A DNA stretch of 50,210 nt from positions 1 to 50,210 of the forward strand of contig LNQR01000060.1 in the NCBI GenBank assembly GCA_001541255.1, in the 5' to 3' direction. This document shows, one piece after another, positions 17,081-26,273 of this stretch (position 1 is the stretch's first letter; every line of letters starts with the position of its first letter). The position numbers were made by a program, and so were the translations under genes. The notes under the pieces were generated by a model. That model did no database searches, had not been told where the DNA came from, and saw only the letters and a list, made by a program, of their open reading frames with translations. Source of the DNA: Candidatus Magnetominusculus xianensis (GTDB lineage Bacteria; Nitrospirota; Thermodesulfovibrionia; Thermodesulfovibrionales; Magnetobacteriaceae).

Positions 17081-19000
17081 TTATTTTGGTCTATAAAATT
17101 CCATATAATACTTTGTACCATTTTCAGCATCGATGTCAATAGTGCCTTTCAATTTTCTTGTAATTAAATCGTTAACCAGTTGAAGTCCAAGTGATTTAGT
17201 TGTTTTAAAATTTATACCAGCGGGGCAGCCCACACCATTGTCACCCACGCTGAATGTATACTTACCATTTTCGTGCCGGTCAAAACTTACCTTGATTATA
17301 CCGTCGTGTCGGTCAGGGAAGGCATATTTAATTGAGTTGGTGATCAACTCGTTAATAATCAGGCCGCAGGGAATGGCTATGTCTATGTCTATGTCCAGGT
17401 CAGGGTCAATGTCAACCTTTAGGGCCACACCGCTTATGTAATGCTCATAGGTTGCGTAGAGTTCGGCCATAAGGTCTTGTATGTACTCAGAGAAGTTCAG
17501 CATAGACATGTTGGTTGACTTGTAGAGCTTATCGTGAATGAGGGCCATTGCCCTGATGCGGGTTTGCGTGTCTTTAAAAATTGTAAGCAGGTATTCGTCT
17601 GTAATGGCCTCCGATTGAAGGCTGATGAGGCTTGATATAATCTGGAGATTGTTTTTCACCCTGTGGTGAACCTCTTTAAGCAGCATGTTGAGGTCCTTTA
17701 CGGTTGTCCCCATGCGGTCTTCTATTATATTGCGTCTGGAGAGTTCCATCTGAAGCTTTTCATATTTTTCTGTCAGTTCTTTGGTATGCTTAAGGGCAGC
17801 ATCTTCCGGGGAGTTGTCCTCGTTTTTCAGTTCAACACATTCTGACATATCCTCGCATGTGATGAAAACGGCTGAGATGCTGCCGCTGCTATTTAATACC
17901 GTATCACATTTCAGGCGGATATATAGTATGTCGTCAGCGTTGAATTTGATAGTGTAGTCGGTCGAGTATTTCTCCAGTCTGACAAGATTTTCTGGTGTGT
18001 ACAAATCTGACAGTATGGGAAAGAGATCTCTGGCATTCCTGCCTGAAATCGGGGCTTTGCCGAGACACAGAATCTTGTTTACGAATGAATTAGCATAGAT
18101 AATAGTCCCTTCGGGGTCACCTATGACAAAGCCGATTTGCAGATTGTCGATTAAGCCTTTCAGCATAATCAGCTCCTGCCTGGCCTGCAAGTCTGTAGCG
18201 TCTTTGAAGGCTATCACCGCTAAAACAGAGCTTCTGATTTCTAACGGCATCATTTTGATTTTGCAGAATATCTCTCTCTGGTTTTTATCGTGGGCCATGG
18301 CATAGATATTCCTGTTGCTCAGGTAGTCTATATTTTTTGTTATATGACCTATATACTTTGACAGTGTGTGATGGTATTGTTCTGAGATAATTGTGGTCAG
18401 CAGGCTCTGTCCTATTACGTCGGCTGCCTTAAACAGGAATATCTTTTCAGCCTCCTTGTTCCAGAACAGGATATTAAATTTCTCATCGACTATTACGAAT
18501 GCGTCGGTTATGGAGTTAGCCATGACGCGAAACACATTCTCGCGCTCTTTAAGCAGGCGGCTTTGGCGGAGTGAATAACTAAGTGCCCCCTTTAGCTCGG
18601 TGCGGTTAAGCGGTTTCCATAAAAACGTGCTTACTCCGGCGTCAAAATATTTCTCCATCTCATTAATTGGGGCCCGGTCGGCAAGCGCGGCGATTGATGT
18701 GTTATCGAGGGCGGAGATATTCAGCTCCTCAATAAATGATAGACCAACCGATTGTGTATCGGCAATAACTACGGGTGGTTTTATTTTGTGATATAAGGTT
18801 AAGCCATCAGCCGTATTTCCGGCATGGTGAGTTTCGCACCCAGTCTCTGACATTGTGTCAGTGATGAGCCTGACGATTTCTTTATCAGCGCTGACGACAA
18901 GCAGTACGTCTTTTATCAAGACCGCCGGGGGATTGTGCAAATCGACGAAAAACTCTAACAGTGGAAGTAACGAATGTGAATAATTACCCTTTGCGGACAT
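17081..19000 (-). CDS. PAS-PAS HisKA_2 sensor kinase with degenerate receiver
   Basis: The protein has about 639 residues from the ATG at 19000 (a GTG at 19018 is less likely). A receiver-like N-terminal domain lacks the usual acidic pair (VVSADKE) but keeps an Asp in VVIADTQ and a Lys-Pro (LWKPLN). Two PAS domains follow (about 160-275 and 285-400), with NILFWNKEAEKIF in the first. A coiled segment leads to a HisKA_2-type dimerisation domain with the phosphoacceptor His in EVHHRVKNNLQII, and an ATPase domain with NELITNSIKYAF and DNGVGCP. HisKA_2 kinases commonly signal to receiver or GAF partners, and the receiver-GAF gene follows immediately. No membrane segment is seen. Confidence 0.88.
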   Translation of the reverse strand: MSAKGNYSHSLLPLLEFFVDLHNPPAVLIKDVLLVVSADKEIVRLITDTMSETGCETHHAGNTADGLTLYHKIKPPVVIADTQSVGLSFIEELNISALDNTSIAALADRAPINEMEKYFDAGVSTFLWKPLNRTELKGALSYSLRQSRLLKERENVFRVMANSITDAFVIVDEKFNILFWNKEAEKIFLFKAADVIGQSLLTTIISEQYHHTLSKYIGHITKNIDYLSNRNIYAMAHDKNQREIFCKIKMMPLEIRSSVLAVIAFKDATDLQARQELIMLKGLIDNLQIGFVIGDPEGTIIYANSFVNKILCLGKAPISGRNARDLFPILSDLYTPENLVRLEKYSTDYTIKFNADDILYIRLKCDTVLNSSGSISAVFITCEDMSECVELKNEDNSPEDAALKHTKELTEKYEKLQMELSRRNIIEDRMGTTVKDLNMLLKEVHHRVKNNLQIISSLISLQSEAITDEYLLTIFKDTQTRIRAMALIHDKLYKSTNMSMLNFSEYIQDLMAELYATYEHYISGVALKVDIDPDLDIDIDIAIPCGLIINELITNSIKYAFPDRHDGIIKVSFDRHENGKYTFSVGDNGVGCPAGINFKTTKSLGLQLVNDLITRKLKGTIDIDAENGTKYYMEFYRPK

Positions 19001-19121
19001 GCTATAAACTCTTCTCACTGTACATGGAATTGATTATAACACTTATTTGTGCGATTATGCCATTAGTCCGCCTCGGTGAAAAAACGTTTTTACAGCTTAT
19101 GTAAAATTTGGCGTGCTCTCT

Positions 19122-19535
19122 CTATTTCATGAAGGCAGGCAGGCGTCTCTCCTTAAGTCCATATGCCAGGGTAGAGGAGCTGCTTCTGTAGCCAAAAGCT
19201 CCATTCCTGAACGGGTGATAATACTCATAAATCTTAACGTCAAGGGAATTTACGAGCATGTGCAAATTATATGTAAAACGGTTATGACCAAGCTTGTTTA
19301 TCAACTTGTGAATACCCTCAAGGTGTTCAAGCAGTTCACGCTTGAAAGGATTAATGATGTTTTCCCGAATAATCAGATCAGTAATGGAGATGCCTAGATA
19401 ATCGTTGATGTAATCGATATCTACTTTTAGCCTGTAAATCGGGAAATACTCGAGGTATCGCGAATATCCAGGCCTCGGAAGACCTATCTCCTCAATATCA
19501 TGTTCTATTTTCTCAATAGCCATCCAGCAAAACAT
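19122..19535 (-). CDS. Hypothetical protein
   Basis: This is a 137-residue protein of no family I recognise. It is rich in Tyr and Ile, has no signal peptide or membrane segment, and looks mainly helical. The segment FKRELLEHLEGIHKLINKLGHN is amphipathic. An AGGGAG site lies about 8 bases before the ATG, which supports translation. The upstream region contains a perfect 13-bp inverted repeat overlapping a possible -10 box, consistent with a regulated single gene. It could be a small regulator or a defence-type accessory protein, but nothing in the sequence shows this. Confidence 0.6.
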   Translation of the reverse strand: MFCWMAIEKIEHDIEEIGLPRPGYSRYLEYFPIYRLKVDIDYINDYLGISITDLIIRENIINPFKRELLEHLEGIHKLINKLGHNRFTYNLHMLVNSLDVKIYEYYHPFRNGAFGYRSSSSTLAYGLKERRLPAFMK

Positions 19536-19597
19536 AGCGTGACTCTCCCTGTGGCTGCCTCTTGCAACTGCCCCCTGTGGCCGTCTTCCGTTGCACT

Positions 19598-19628
19598 ACC
19601 TGATTATATTATAACAATATAATCAGGT
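19598..19628. promoter_or_regulatory. Perfect 13-bp inverted repeat (operator candidate)
   Basis: ACCTGATTATATT (19598-19610) and AATATAATCAGGT (19616-19628) are perfect inverse complements around a 5-base centre. On the minus strand the repeat includes TATAAT, a possible -10 box for the 19122-19535 gene, so a dimeric repressor bound here would block that gene. Confidence 0.55.
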
Positions 19629-19724
19629 AAAAAGTAAAGGGAAATAGCGGTAATGGAAAAGAATGTGCAGCGTGCCTTGATTCACCATCTTATTTTGATG
19701 GTGGATTTAGGGTTATCAGGAAGG

Positions 19725-19753
19725 TTGACAAGATTATTTTAATGTGATACTGT
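19725..19753 (+). promoter_or_regulatory. Sigma-70-type promoter, probably leaderless
   Basis: TTGACA (19725-19730) and TACTGT (19748-19753) are 17 bases apart. Only six bases separate the -10 box from the ATG at 19760, so transcription would start at or beside the start codon. Confidence 0.65.
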
Positions 19754-19759
19754 AAAGGC

Positions 19760-20113
19760 ATGAGCGTGATAACAATACCTCGTTCTTTAAGAGAGCGCCT
19801 TGGCGACGACGCCAGTGACGCATTTGCCACGCTTATCAACGATATAGACTTAAGCGCGCGTAAAGACGCCATTGTTATAGCCGAGGAACGCTTTGAACGC
19901 CGCCTTGTCGAAGAGGCAAGCAAATTACGGCTTGAGATAGGCAAAGTCAACGAGCGCATTACTGAGGAATCAGGCAAACTACAGATTGAAATAGAAAAGT
20001 TGCGTGCTGAGACTGCCAATACGAAGGCTGAGAACATCAAGTGGATGTTCCTCTTCTGGATAGGACAGTTAGCCGCTACGTTTGCCATTATTAAATTCCT
20101 GTTAGTTAAATAA
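19760..20113 (+). CDS. Coiled-coil protein with C-terminal membrane anchor
   Basis: The 117-residue protein starts with a short globular segment (IPRSLRERLGDDAS), continues as a long charged coiled coil (about 30-92) and ends in one transmembrane helix (WMFLFWIGQLAATFAIIKFLL). The pattern matches the small DUF1640-like / LA_3696-type coiled-coil proteins common in environmental bacteria, whose function is unknown. It has its own promoter, and the transcript is probably leaderless. It stands alone between the hypothetical gene and the GAF-GGDEF gene. Confidence 0.8.
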   Translation: MSVITIPRSLRERLGDDASDAFATLINDIDLSARKDAIVIAEERFERRLVEEASKLRLEIGKVNERITEESGKLQIEIEKLRAETANTKAENIKWMFLFWIGQLAATFAIIKFLLVK

Positions 20114-20305
20114 TCCATATTTTACTTTTGAGCAATAAAGTATCGAGATGGACCCCTTACCAAAATCTCTCAAAAAAACCAAAACTGATGACACAGCTTG
20201 GTGAATTTAGGCGTGTCCCAGCTCTTTACAAACACGGACATAATGGTTTAACATACTGCCAATCCATGTTTAAATGGACTGTTTACACCGAAGGAGCGAT
20301 ATGAT

Positions 20306-21295
20306 ATGACAAATCAAATGAGAACTGGATTGTATTTGGCAATTGATGAGTTACGCAAACAGGACAATTCTATTCATATGATTCATCAGATAATATGTAA
20401 CCTGGTGAATTCAGTAGGGATAACCTCAGCAGTATTTGTAGAGAAAAATCAAAAGGACGACTACCTCAAAATAAAATACGGTTATAACGTTTCAGAACAG
20501 CTTTCACAATCCTATAAACGCAGCATTGGTACTGATATAATAGGGCGAATATTTTATCAGGATGAATTTGCCATCGTAATAAATGGCGAAAATGAAAGCA
20601 ATTATAAAGATATATTTCTTGAACACGACTATGATATGGCAGTACTGCTGAGAATGTCTGTAGAGAATCGTGCAATGGGTTTTTTGGCCTTATATTTTGA
20701 TAAAAGACTTGAGATTACAGATGAGCTTAAGAGCTTTCTTATTGCGATAGCATCTATATGTTCTGAAGCGATACGAAAAGAAATGCTGGATAATTTGATG
20801 AAAGATACACGCACCATCGATCCCCAAACCGGCTTGTTTTATTACCTCTACTTCCACCAAAAGTTAAAAGAAGAAGTCAACAAGAGCAGAAAAACGGATT
20901 CACCGCTTACAGTGGCAATAATTGACATGGATAACTTCAAAGAAGTAATGAATGCTCATGGTTTGGAGACAGCTCACAACCTGTATAAAGAACTTGCCGA
21001 TGAGTTACGCACCCACCTCAGGAGTATAGATATAATTGGACGCCACGGTACAGATGAACTAATCATATGCATGCCCAATACATCATGTGGTAGTGCTTGT
21101 CTATCGATGAACAGTTTCATTGAAGCTGTAAGGGATAAGAAGTTCACTTCCCATCAGTTACTAACTTCAATTGCAATTGGTACTGCGACTATGCACAAGA
21201 ACGAATCATTGGAAGAATTGCTCCATAGGGCGCAGCTTGCCTTGTATAAAGCAATGTTGATGGGGAATAAAATAGCAATATGCTATGAAACATAG
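20306..21295 (+). CDS. GAF-GGDEF protein with degenerate active site
   Basis: The 329-residue protein has a GAF-like sensor (about 15-160) and a GGDEF-fold domain (about 170-325). The catalytic motif reads G248-T-D-E-L252 instead of GGDEF, and no RxxD inhibition site lies at the expected place before it. It is therefore predicted to be inactive as a cyclase and may instead bind nucleotide or act as a protein-interaction module. The metal-site Asp region (IIDMDNFKEV) is partly kept. An AAGGAG site lies 9 bases before the ATG. It stands alone; dcd follows after 58 bases, with a 12-bp palindrome at 21314-21325 between them. Confidence 0.85.
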   Translation: MTNQMRTGLYLAIDELRKQDNSIHMIHQIICNLVNSVGITSAVFVEKNQKDDYLKIKYGYNVSEQLSQSYKRSIGTDIIGRIFYQDEFAIVINGENESNYKDIFLEHDYDMAVLLRMSVENRAMGFLALYFDKRLEITDELKSFLIAIASICSEAIRKEMLDNLMKDTRTIDPQTGLFYYLYFHQKLKEEVNKSRKTDSPLTVAIIDMDNFKEVMNAHGLETAHNLYKELADELRTHLRSIDIIGRHGTDELIICMPNTSCGSACLSMNSFIEAVRDKKFTSHQLLTSIAIGTATMHKNESLEELLHRAQLALYKAMLMGNKIAICYET

Positions 21296-21353
21296 TGGAG
21301 CTTTTAATATCTTACCACATGTGGTTCATTACAATAAGTGAGGGATTTTAAAT

Positions 21354-21902
21354 ATGGTTAAAAATGATAAGTGGATAAAGAAAATGGCGCAACTGGGTAT
21401 GATTGAGCTATACAGCTTTGAGCAGGTCAGCAAGGGCGTCGTGTCATTCGGCGTCAGCTCCTACGGCTATGACATGCGAATCGCCGATGAGTTTAAAATC
21501 TTCACAAATATCAACACTACAATCGTTGACCCGAAGTCTTTTGATCCGAAGAGTTTTGTGGATTTCAAGGGCGATGTCTGTATTATCCCTCCGAACTCCT
21601 TTGCGCTGGCCTTTTCTAAGGAGTATCTCAGAATCCCGCGCGATGTGCTGGTCATTTGTCTTGGCAAGTCAACATATGCACGATGCGGCATTGTAGTCAA
21701 CGTTACGCCGCTTGAGCCTGAATGGGAGGGGCATGTTACTATAGAAGTCTCAAACACAACTCCACTGCCTGCGAAGATATATGCCAATGAGGGAGTTGCA
21801 CAGCTTATTTTCCTTGCTGCCGAGGAGACTTGCGAGGTCTCATATAAAGACAAAACCGGTAAGTATCAGGCGCAGACAGGGATTCCGCTGCCCAAGATAT
21901 AG
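21354..21902 (+). CDS. dcd: dCTP deaminase
   Basis: The 182-residue enzyme deaminates dCTP to dUTP for thymidylate synthesis. Diagnostic segments are [33 protein letters not shown] and [14 protein letters not shown], which contains the catalytic Glu region. Length is normal. Whether it is mono-functional or also has dUTPase activity cannot be told here. A trpE-like gene begins 40 bases later in the same direction, so they may be co-transcribed. Confidence 0.93.
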   Translation: MVKNDKWIKKMAQLGMIELYSFEQVSKGVVSFGVSSYGYDMRIADEFKIFTNINTTIVDPKSFDPKSFVDFKGDVCIIPPNSFALAFSKEYLRIPRDVLVICLGKSTYARCGIVVNVTPLEPEWEGHVTIEVSNTTPLPAKIYANEGVAQLIFLAAEETCEVSYKDKTGKYQAQTGIPLPKI

Positions 21903-21942
21903 GGGGCAGCGTCACGCTTTATATCAGATTGAGACCCGGGAC

Positions 21943-23484
21943 TTGAAAGGCTCTACCTATCCCCTCTATCCAAGGGGCAGCGCGTTTGAGGCTGGCTGTG
22001 CCGAGAGCGGTTCCATCGCTCCGGTGTATAAGGAAATCCCCTACTATCGCCCGGCAGATTACTACGATGTGCTGAAGAGCAAGAATTCATTTCTCCTTGA
22101 AAGCATCAAAGGCCCGTATAATATTGCCAGATATTCTTATATCGGATTCGACCCGTACTTAATATTGACGGCACGTAATGGCATAGTCGGGATTGAAACA
22201 GTGGCATCTGCCCAAACTCCAAAAGTCGGCACGAGCGTCTCCCTTAAAAGCCCGTTAGGCAGGCTGAGGGAACTCACCGGTGCATATCCACAGAGGCTCT
22301 CACCAGAGCTGCCGCCGTTTCAGGGCGGGGCAGTGGGGCTCTTCAGCTATGACTTTGTCAGATATTTCGAGAAAATACCAAACTCAGCCATCGATGACCT
22401 AAAAATCCCTACGGCACATTTCTTTATGATTGACAAGCTCATTGCCTTTGACCATAAGGAAAAGAAGGCATGGATTGTCGTCTGTCCGGCGGCGCGTCAA
22501 ACGCGCTTCGGCTTTAACGCCATTGGCACAAGCTGGCGGGAGTACTATGACCAGGCCGCAGGCGTTATCGAAGAATATTCAACCCTGCTCAAGGCTGTGA
22601 GGGACTCAGGCGGGAGTGTACCGGTGACAGAACGCGGCGATGTGGAGATACTTTATAACATGACTAAGTCACAGTACATGGACATGGTCAGACGGGCGCT
22701 TGAGTACATTGGGGCAGGGGATATATTTCAGGCCAATCTGTCACAGCGCCTATCAGCAGAGATAAAGAATGCCTCACCCTGGGATATTTACAGGGTGCTG
22801 TCGTTTATTAATCCATCACCGTTTGCGTGCTATTTTGATTTTGGCGATTATCACATTGTAAGCTCATCGCCTGAGCGCCTGGTCAGTGTCGTGCCCAGCT
22901 CCCCCGGGGCGTCCGTTGAGACACGGCCAATTGCAGGCACAAGACCACGGGGCAGGGACACGCACGAAGACGAGTTGATGAGGGCAGAACTGCTGTTAAA
23001 TGAAAAGGAACGTGCTGAACATATCATGCTTATCGACCTTGAGAGGAACGACATTGGCAGGGTCTGTGAATATGCCACTATCGGCGTTGATGAGCTGATG
23101 ATTACCGAGGAGTATTCACATGTTATCCACATAGTATCTAACATCAGGGGGCGGCTCAAATATGGCAAGGACTGCTTTGACGTAATAAGGGCAACATTTC
23201 CCGGCGGCACTATAACCGGAGTGCCAAAGGTCAGGTGTATGGAGATAATAGACGAGCTTGAGCCAGTGGCCAGAGGTCCCTATACAGGGTCAGCCGGGTA
23301 CATAGGATTCTCGTCCAACATGGACTTAAATATAATCATACGGACGTTTGTCATAAAGGGCGGCATGGCATATGTGCAGGTCGGCGCCGGGATAGTCGCA
23401 GACTCAGTGCCAGAGCGTGAATACTTCGAGACGCTGAAAAAGGCAGAGGCATTGATCAGGACAATTAAGGCCGCTGCCCGTTAA
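21943..23484 (+). CDS. trpE: Anthranilate synthase component I (TrpE-like)
   Basis: This chorismate-utilising enzyme has about 513 residues. The N-terminal regulatory segment SGSIAPVYKEI and FLLESIKGPYNIARYSYIG is typical of TrpE. The catalytic half shows PIAGTRPRGRDTHEDE, LIDLERNDIGRV and FPGGTITGVPKVRCMEII. The Ala in PIAGT favours anthranilate synthase over aminodeoxychorismate synthase (PabB), where Lys is often found, but PabB is not excluded. The open frame extends back into dcd. A TTG at 21943 restores the family's usual N-terminus; a GTG at 22024 would remove the conserved segment before VYKE. No trpG or pabA lies beside it. A TGGGG/CCCCA hairpin follows at 23491-23507. Confidence 0.87.
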   Translation: MKGSTYPLYPRGSAFEAGCAESGSIAPVYKEIPYYRPADYYDVLKSKNSFLLESIKGPYNIARYSYIGFDPYLILTARNGIVGIETVASAQTPKVGTSVSLKSPLGRLRELTGAYPQRLSPELPPFQGGAVGLFSYDFVRYFEKIPNSAIDDLKIPTAHFFMIDKLIAFDHKEKKAWIVVCPAARQTRFGFNAIGTSWREYYDQAAGVIEEYSTLLKAVRDSGGSVPVTERGDVEILYNMTKSQYMDMVRRALEYIGAGDIFQANLSQRLSAEIKNASPWDIYRVLSFINPSPFACYFDFGDYHIVSSSPERLVSVVPSSPGASVETRPIAGTRPRGRDTHEDELMRAELLLNEKERAEHIMLIDLERNDIGRVCEYATIGVDELMITEEYSHVIHIVSNIRGRLKYGKDCFDVIRATFPGGTITGVPKVRCMEIIDELEPVARGPYTGSAGYIGFSSNMDLNIIIRTFVIKGGMAYVQVGAGIVADSVPEREYFETLKKAEALIRTIKAAAR

Positions 23485-23563
23485 ATCGCCTGGGGTTATA
23501 TTCCCCATCGCTTGCGGAGCGTGTTGCCTCATGTAAAAATCTATAGAGTCGTTGTTCGAATAT

Positions 23564-25543
23564 CTATGTTAAGGTTTTGCTCAACCTAGCCACATCCTCT
23601 TCACTATCGGCAAATTTGAGCGCAATCTTTCTGAAATCATCTTCTTTTTCTAAAAACACTTCAACAACATCAGGATCAAAATGCTTTCCACTACCTTCTT
23701 TTATAATAGCAACTGACTTTTCATGCGAAAAGCCAGGCTTATATACGCGGCTGCTTATAAGTGCGTCATAAACGTCAGCGACAGCCATTATCCTGCCAGC
23801 CAAAGGTATGTCAGCGCCCGAGAGCTTATTGGGATATCCACTGCTATCCCACTTCTCATGATGTGTGTATGCCATCTCCTCAGAAATCGTTAAAAAAGGG
23901 ATGTTTCCTGCTTTCATAATGGCGCTCCTTATAATTGTCTTTCCATGCTCGGAATGTTGCCTCATCAGCCCAAACTCCTCGTCGTTTAATTTATCTGTTT
24001 TCAAAAGAACTCTATCCGGCACACCAATCTTTCCTACGTCATGCAGGGGGGCACATTTATACATAAGTTCTATAGTTTCGTCATCCAGCTGCCCTGCAAA
24101 CTTACCTCTGCTACGTAAGTGCATGGCAAGCACCTTTACATACTCCTTAGTTCGCTGGATGTGCCCACCGGTCATATTATCTCTCATTTCTATGGCATTA
24201 GACATGACCTCAATCGTGGCCTCCTGAGTTCTTGCGAGGTCTGCAATGCTCTTGATTAACTGTTTTTCCTTAACCCTGAACTTAAAAATATTAAGAATGG
24301 AAAAAGTAGACAATAATATAAGAGAAGGGGGGAAAGGTGAAATATACATTGCATAGGTTCTAATAAGCCAGAGAGAAACACATATAATACCAATCAATGA
24401 AGCTAAAACAAGCGCTGTACTGACAACTACCCGTAACCTTGTGACTGCCACAGTTGACAGCGCCCCGCATATCATATACAATATAATATTAATCCAGCCA
24501 AACCCTGCAGGTACGCTTATAAAATCCCCTCTCAAGATATTTTCAATCACAGTGGCATGTATTTCAAATCCCGGCGCTTTAGGATTAAACGGCGTTGTAC
24601 GTATGTCTTTCAAACCGGCGGCGCTTGTTCCGATTACAACGGCTCTTCCCTCGAATTCTTTACGACCTGCATGTCCTTCTATCACATTAAAGGCAGGGAT
24701 GACATCGAAGCGGGAGGCGTTGCCATAGTAGCGTATAATCATATTACCTTTTTGATCAATGGGAATTTTAACTTTATCTACTTGAACGGACTCTATGCCA
24801 GATTTGCCGAAATGCACAAATATCTGGTTTGACGATATTGCCTGCAAGAGTATTGCCAGGGCAAAGGATGGATAATAACTGTCGCCATACTTAAATATAA
24901 TAGGCACCCTGCGTATTACCCCATCTAAATCAGGATTTACGTTCGTAAAACCTGAGTATTTGACTGCCAGACCAAACTCTTTCAGATTGCAAATGGCGTC
25001 TTTAGCCTGATAGAACAATTTACTTTGATTATTTTCTAGCGCCTCCGAAACCCAAAACACTTCCAGCGGATGCAGGACACACGGGGCTGGCAAGTTATCT
25101 GTCGTGTTAAAAAGAAACTGATATGAGCCGACAAAAGGACCCGCTGCAAGCGTACTGGCCAATATGGCATCGTTATTTTCATATTCCTTTGGTAAACCGC
25201 TATACTCAATCCTGATATTTAAGTTCTCTAATTCTTTTTTTATAACCGACAAAGATGTGCGATCTGGTTCAGGGAAGAAGATATCGAGCCCAACGCTGAC
25301 GGCTCCGAGCGCTGATATGTTTTCTATTAGTTTAGATACCTTATATCTTGGCCAAGGCCACTGACCATATTTTTTCAGGCTTAACTCGTCAATATCTACT
25401 ATAACTGGAAAGCCTTGCTCTTTTTTGTCCTGTAATGCCCTCAATATAACATCATAGACCTTCTTATCGATGATTTCTAAAAAAGACACTTTTATGTGAA
25501 CAAGATAAATAAGCACCATTGTAACAACGGCGCCGACAAACAC
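23564..25543 (-). CDS. CHASE2-HD-GYP c-di-GMP phosphodiesterase
   Basis: The 659-residue membrane protein begins with one transmembrane helix, then a large extracytoplasmic CHASE2 sensor (about 25-335; VDIDELSLKKYGQWPWPR and GLDIFFPEP are typical). Three helices follow (about 345-425), then a cytoplasmic HD-GYP domain with PLHDVGKIGVPD and HHEKWDSSGYP. It should hydrolyse c-di-GMP in response to an envelope signal. No good ribosome binding site precedes the GTG at 25543. The frame stays open back to the OmpA stop codon and is the same frame, so the start is uncertain. It is the third gene of a FecR, OmpA, CHASE2 set. Confidence 0.88.
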   Translation of the reverse strand: MFVGAVVTMVLIYLVHIKVSFLEIIDKKVYDVILRALQDKKEQGFPVIVDIDELSLKKYGQWPWPRYKVSKLIENISALGAVSVGLDIFFPEPDRTSLSVIKKELENLNIRIEYSGLPKEYENNDAILASTLAAGPFVGSYQFLFNTTDNLPAPCVLHPLEVFWVSEALENNQSKLFYQAKDAICNLKEFGLAVKYSGFTNVNPDLDGVIRRVPIIFKYGDSYYPSFALAILLQAISSNQIFVHFGKSGIESVQVDKVKIPIDQKGNMIIRYYGNASRFDVIPAFNVIEGHAGRKEFEGRAVVIGTSAAGLKDIRTTPFNPKAPGFEIHATVIENILRGDFISVPAGFGWINIILYMICGALSTVAVTRLRVVVSTALVLASLIGIICVSLWLIRTYAMYISPFPPSLILLSTFSILNIFKFRVKEKQLIKSIADLARTQEATIEVMSNAIEMRDNMTGGHIQRTKEYVKVLAMHLRSRGKFAGQLDDETIELMYKCAPLHDVGKIGVPDRVLLKTDKLNDEEFGLMRQHSEHGKTIIRSAIMKAGNIPFLTISEEMAYTHHEKWDSSGYPNKLSGADIPLAGRIMAVADVYDALISSRVYKPGFSHEKSVAIIKEGSGKHFDPDVVEVFLEKEDDFRKIALKFADSEEDVARLSKTLT

Positions 25544-25585
25544 TGACTGTCTGATTTCTTTACTTTTATCCTTGATGTAAAACCC

Positions 25586-26245
25586 CTACCTGACCACTAC
25601 CTCTACCCTTCTGTTGCGTGGCTCGTCTACATTGTCCTGTGTTTTGACTAAGGGGTCCTCCTTGCCATGTGACCTTATGTCAATGGATTCCTTAGTCAAG
25701 CCTCCCGGCAAGCCGACTGATAATAATAATTTATGGATTGCCTCGGCGCGCTCCAGTGATAGTTTTAAATTATATTCCTTGCTGCCAACCGTATCTGTAT
25801 GGCCAATTATGCTTATATCGACAGTTGGGCGGCTCTTGATGTCGTTTATTAGTGAAGGAACAAGCGCTGTTGACTCGCTTGTCAGCTCTGAGGAATTGCT
25901 GACAAAATAAAGAAGGTAACTCTTTGGTAAAATTGGTCGTATATCTATTGCCTCGCCAAACAACTTTCTTACCTGTGACTGCTCAATTTTCTTTGGTTCG
26001 GTAGGTGGTTTAGCTGCGTCTGTAACAGTAACGGCAAACTCAGCTTTATCTACTACCTGCCTGCCGCCCTTTGTTGTGACCTCTATTGCCCCTGTTTTGC
26101 CTGTTTCATCCGGCATGAGGACAACGACCGATTTAGCAGACGCACAACTAGCTATCAATGCCGCAGTTGCAATGCACATCAACAATCTCGCTATCAACCT
26201 CAGTGGAAATCTCCTTATGGATGCTATGGTCAATTTTCCCTTCAT
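25586..26245 (-). CDS. OmpA-family lipoprotein
   Basis: The 219-residue protein has a signal peptide with a lipobox IASC (Cys near 34) and a C-terminal OmpA/peptidoglycan-binding domain (about 105-219; IIGHTDTVGSKEYN, LSLERAEAI and RNRRVEVVV). It should be anchored in the outer membrane and contact peptidoglycan. An AAGGAG site precedes the ATG by 9 bases. It lies 28 bases after the FecR gene, and its TAG stop is followed in the same frame, without an intervening stop, by the CHASE2 protein. The three genes form an envelope-sensing unit in which FecR and OmpA proteins probably modulate CHASE2. Confidence 0.9.
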   Translation of the reverse strand: MKGKLTIASIRRFPLRLIARLLMCIATAALIASCASAKSVVVLMPDETGKTGAIEVTTKGGRQVVDKAEFAVTVTDAAKPPTEPKKIEQSQVRKLFGEAIDIRPILPKSYLLYFVSNSSELTSESTALVPSLINDIKSRPTVDISIIGHTDTVGSKEYNLKLSLERAEAIHKLLLSVGLPGGLTKESIDIRSHGKEDPLVKTQDNVDEPRNRRVEVVVR

Positions 26246-26273
26246 AATCTTTTACTCCTTATTTGAAGAAATA

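Noticed and set aside
217..19000. Complete chemotaxis operon
   Set aside because: CheW, CheC and receivers are present, but no CheA, CheR, CheB or chemoreceptor is in the window.
20114..20305. Sigma-54 promoter before the GAF-GGDEF gene
   Set aside because: TGGTTTAACATACTGCC resembles one but the GG-to-GC spacing is one base too long.
21781..21942. Upstream ATG for the trpE-like gene
   Set aside because: It would lie inside dcd and adds basic, non-family sequence; the TTG at 21943 restores the usual N-terminus.
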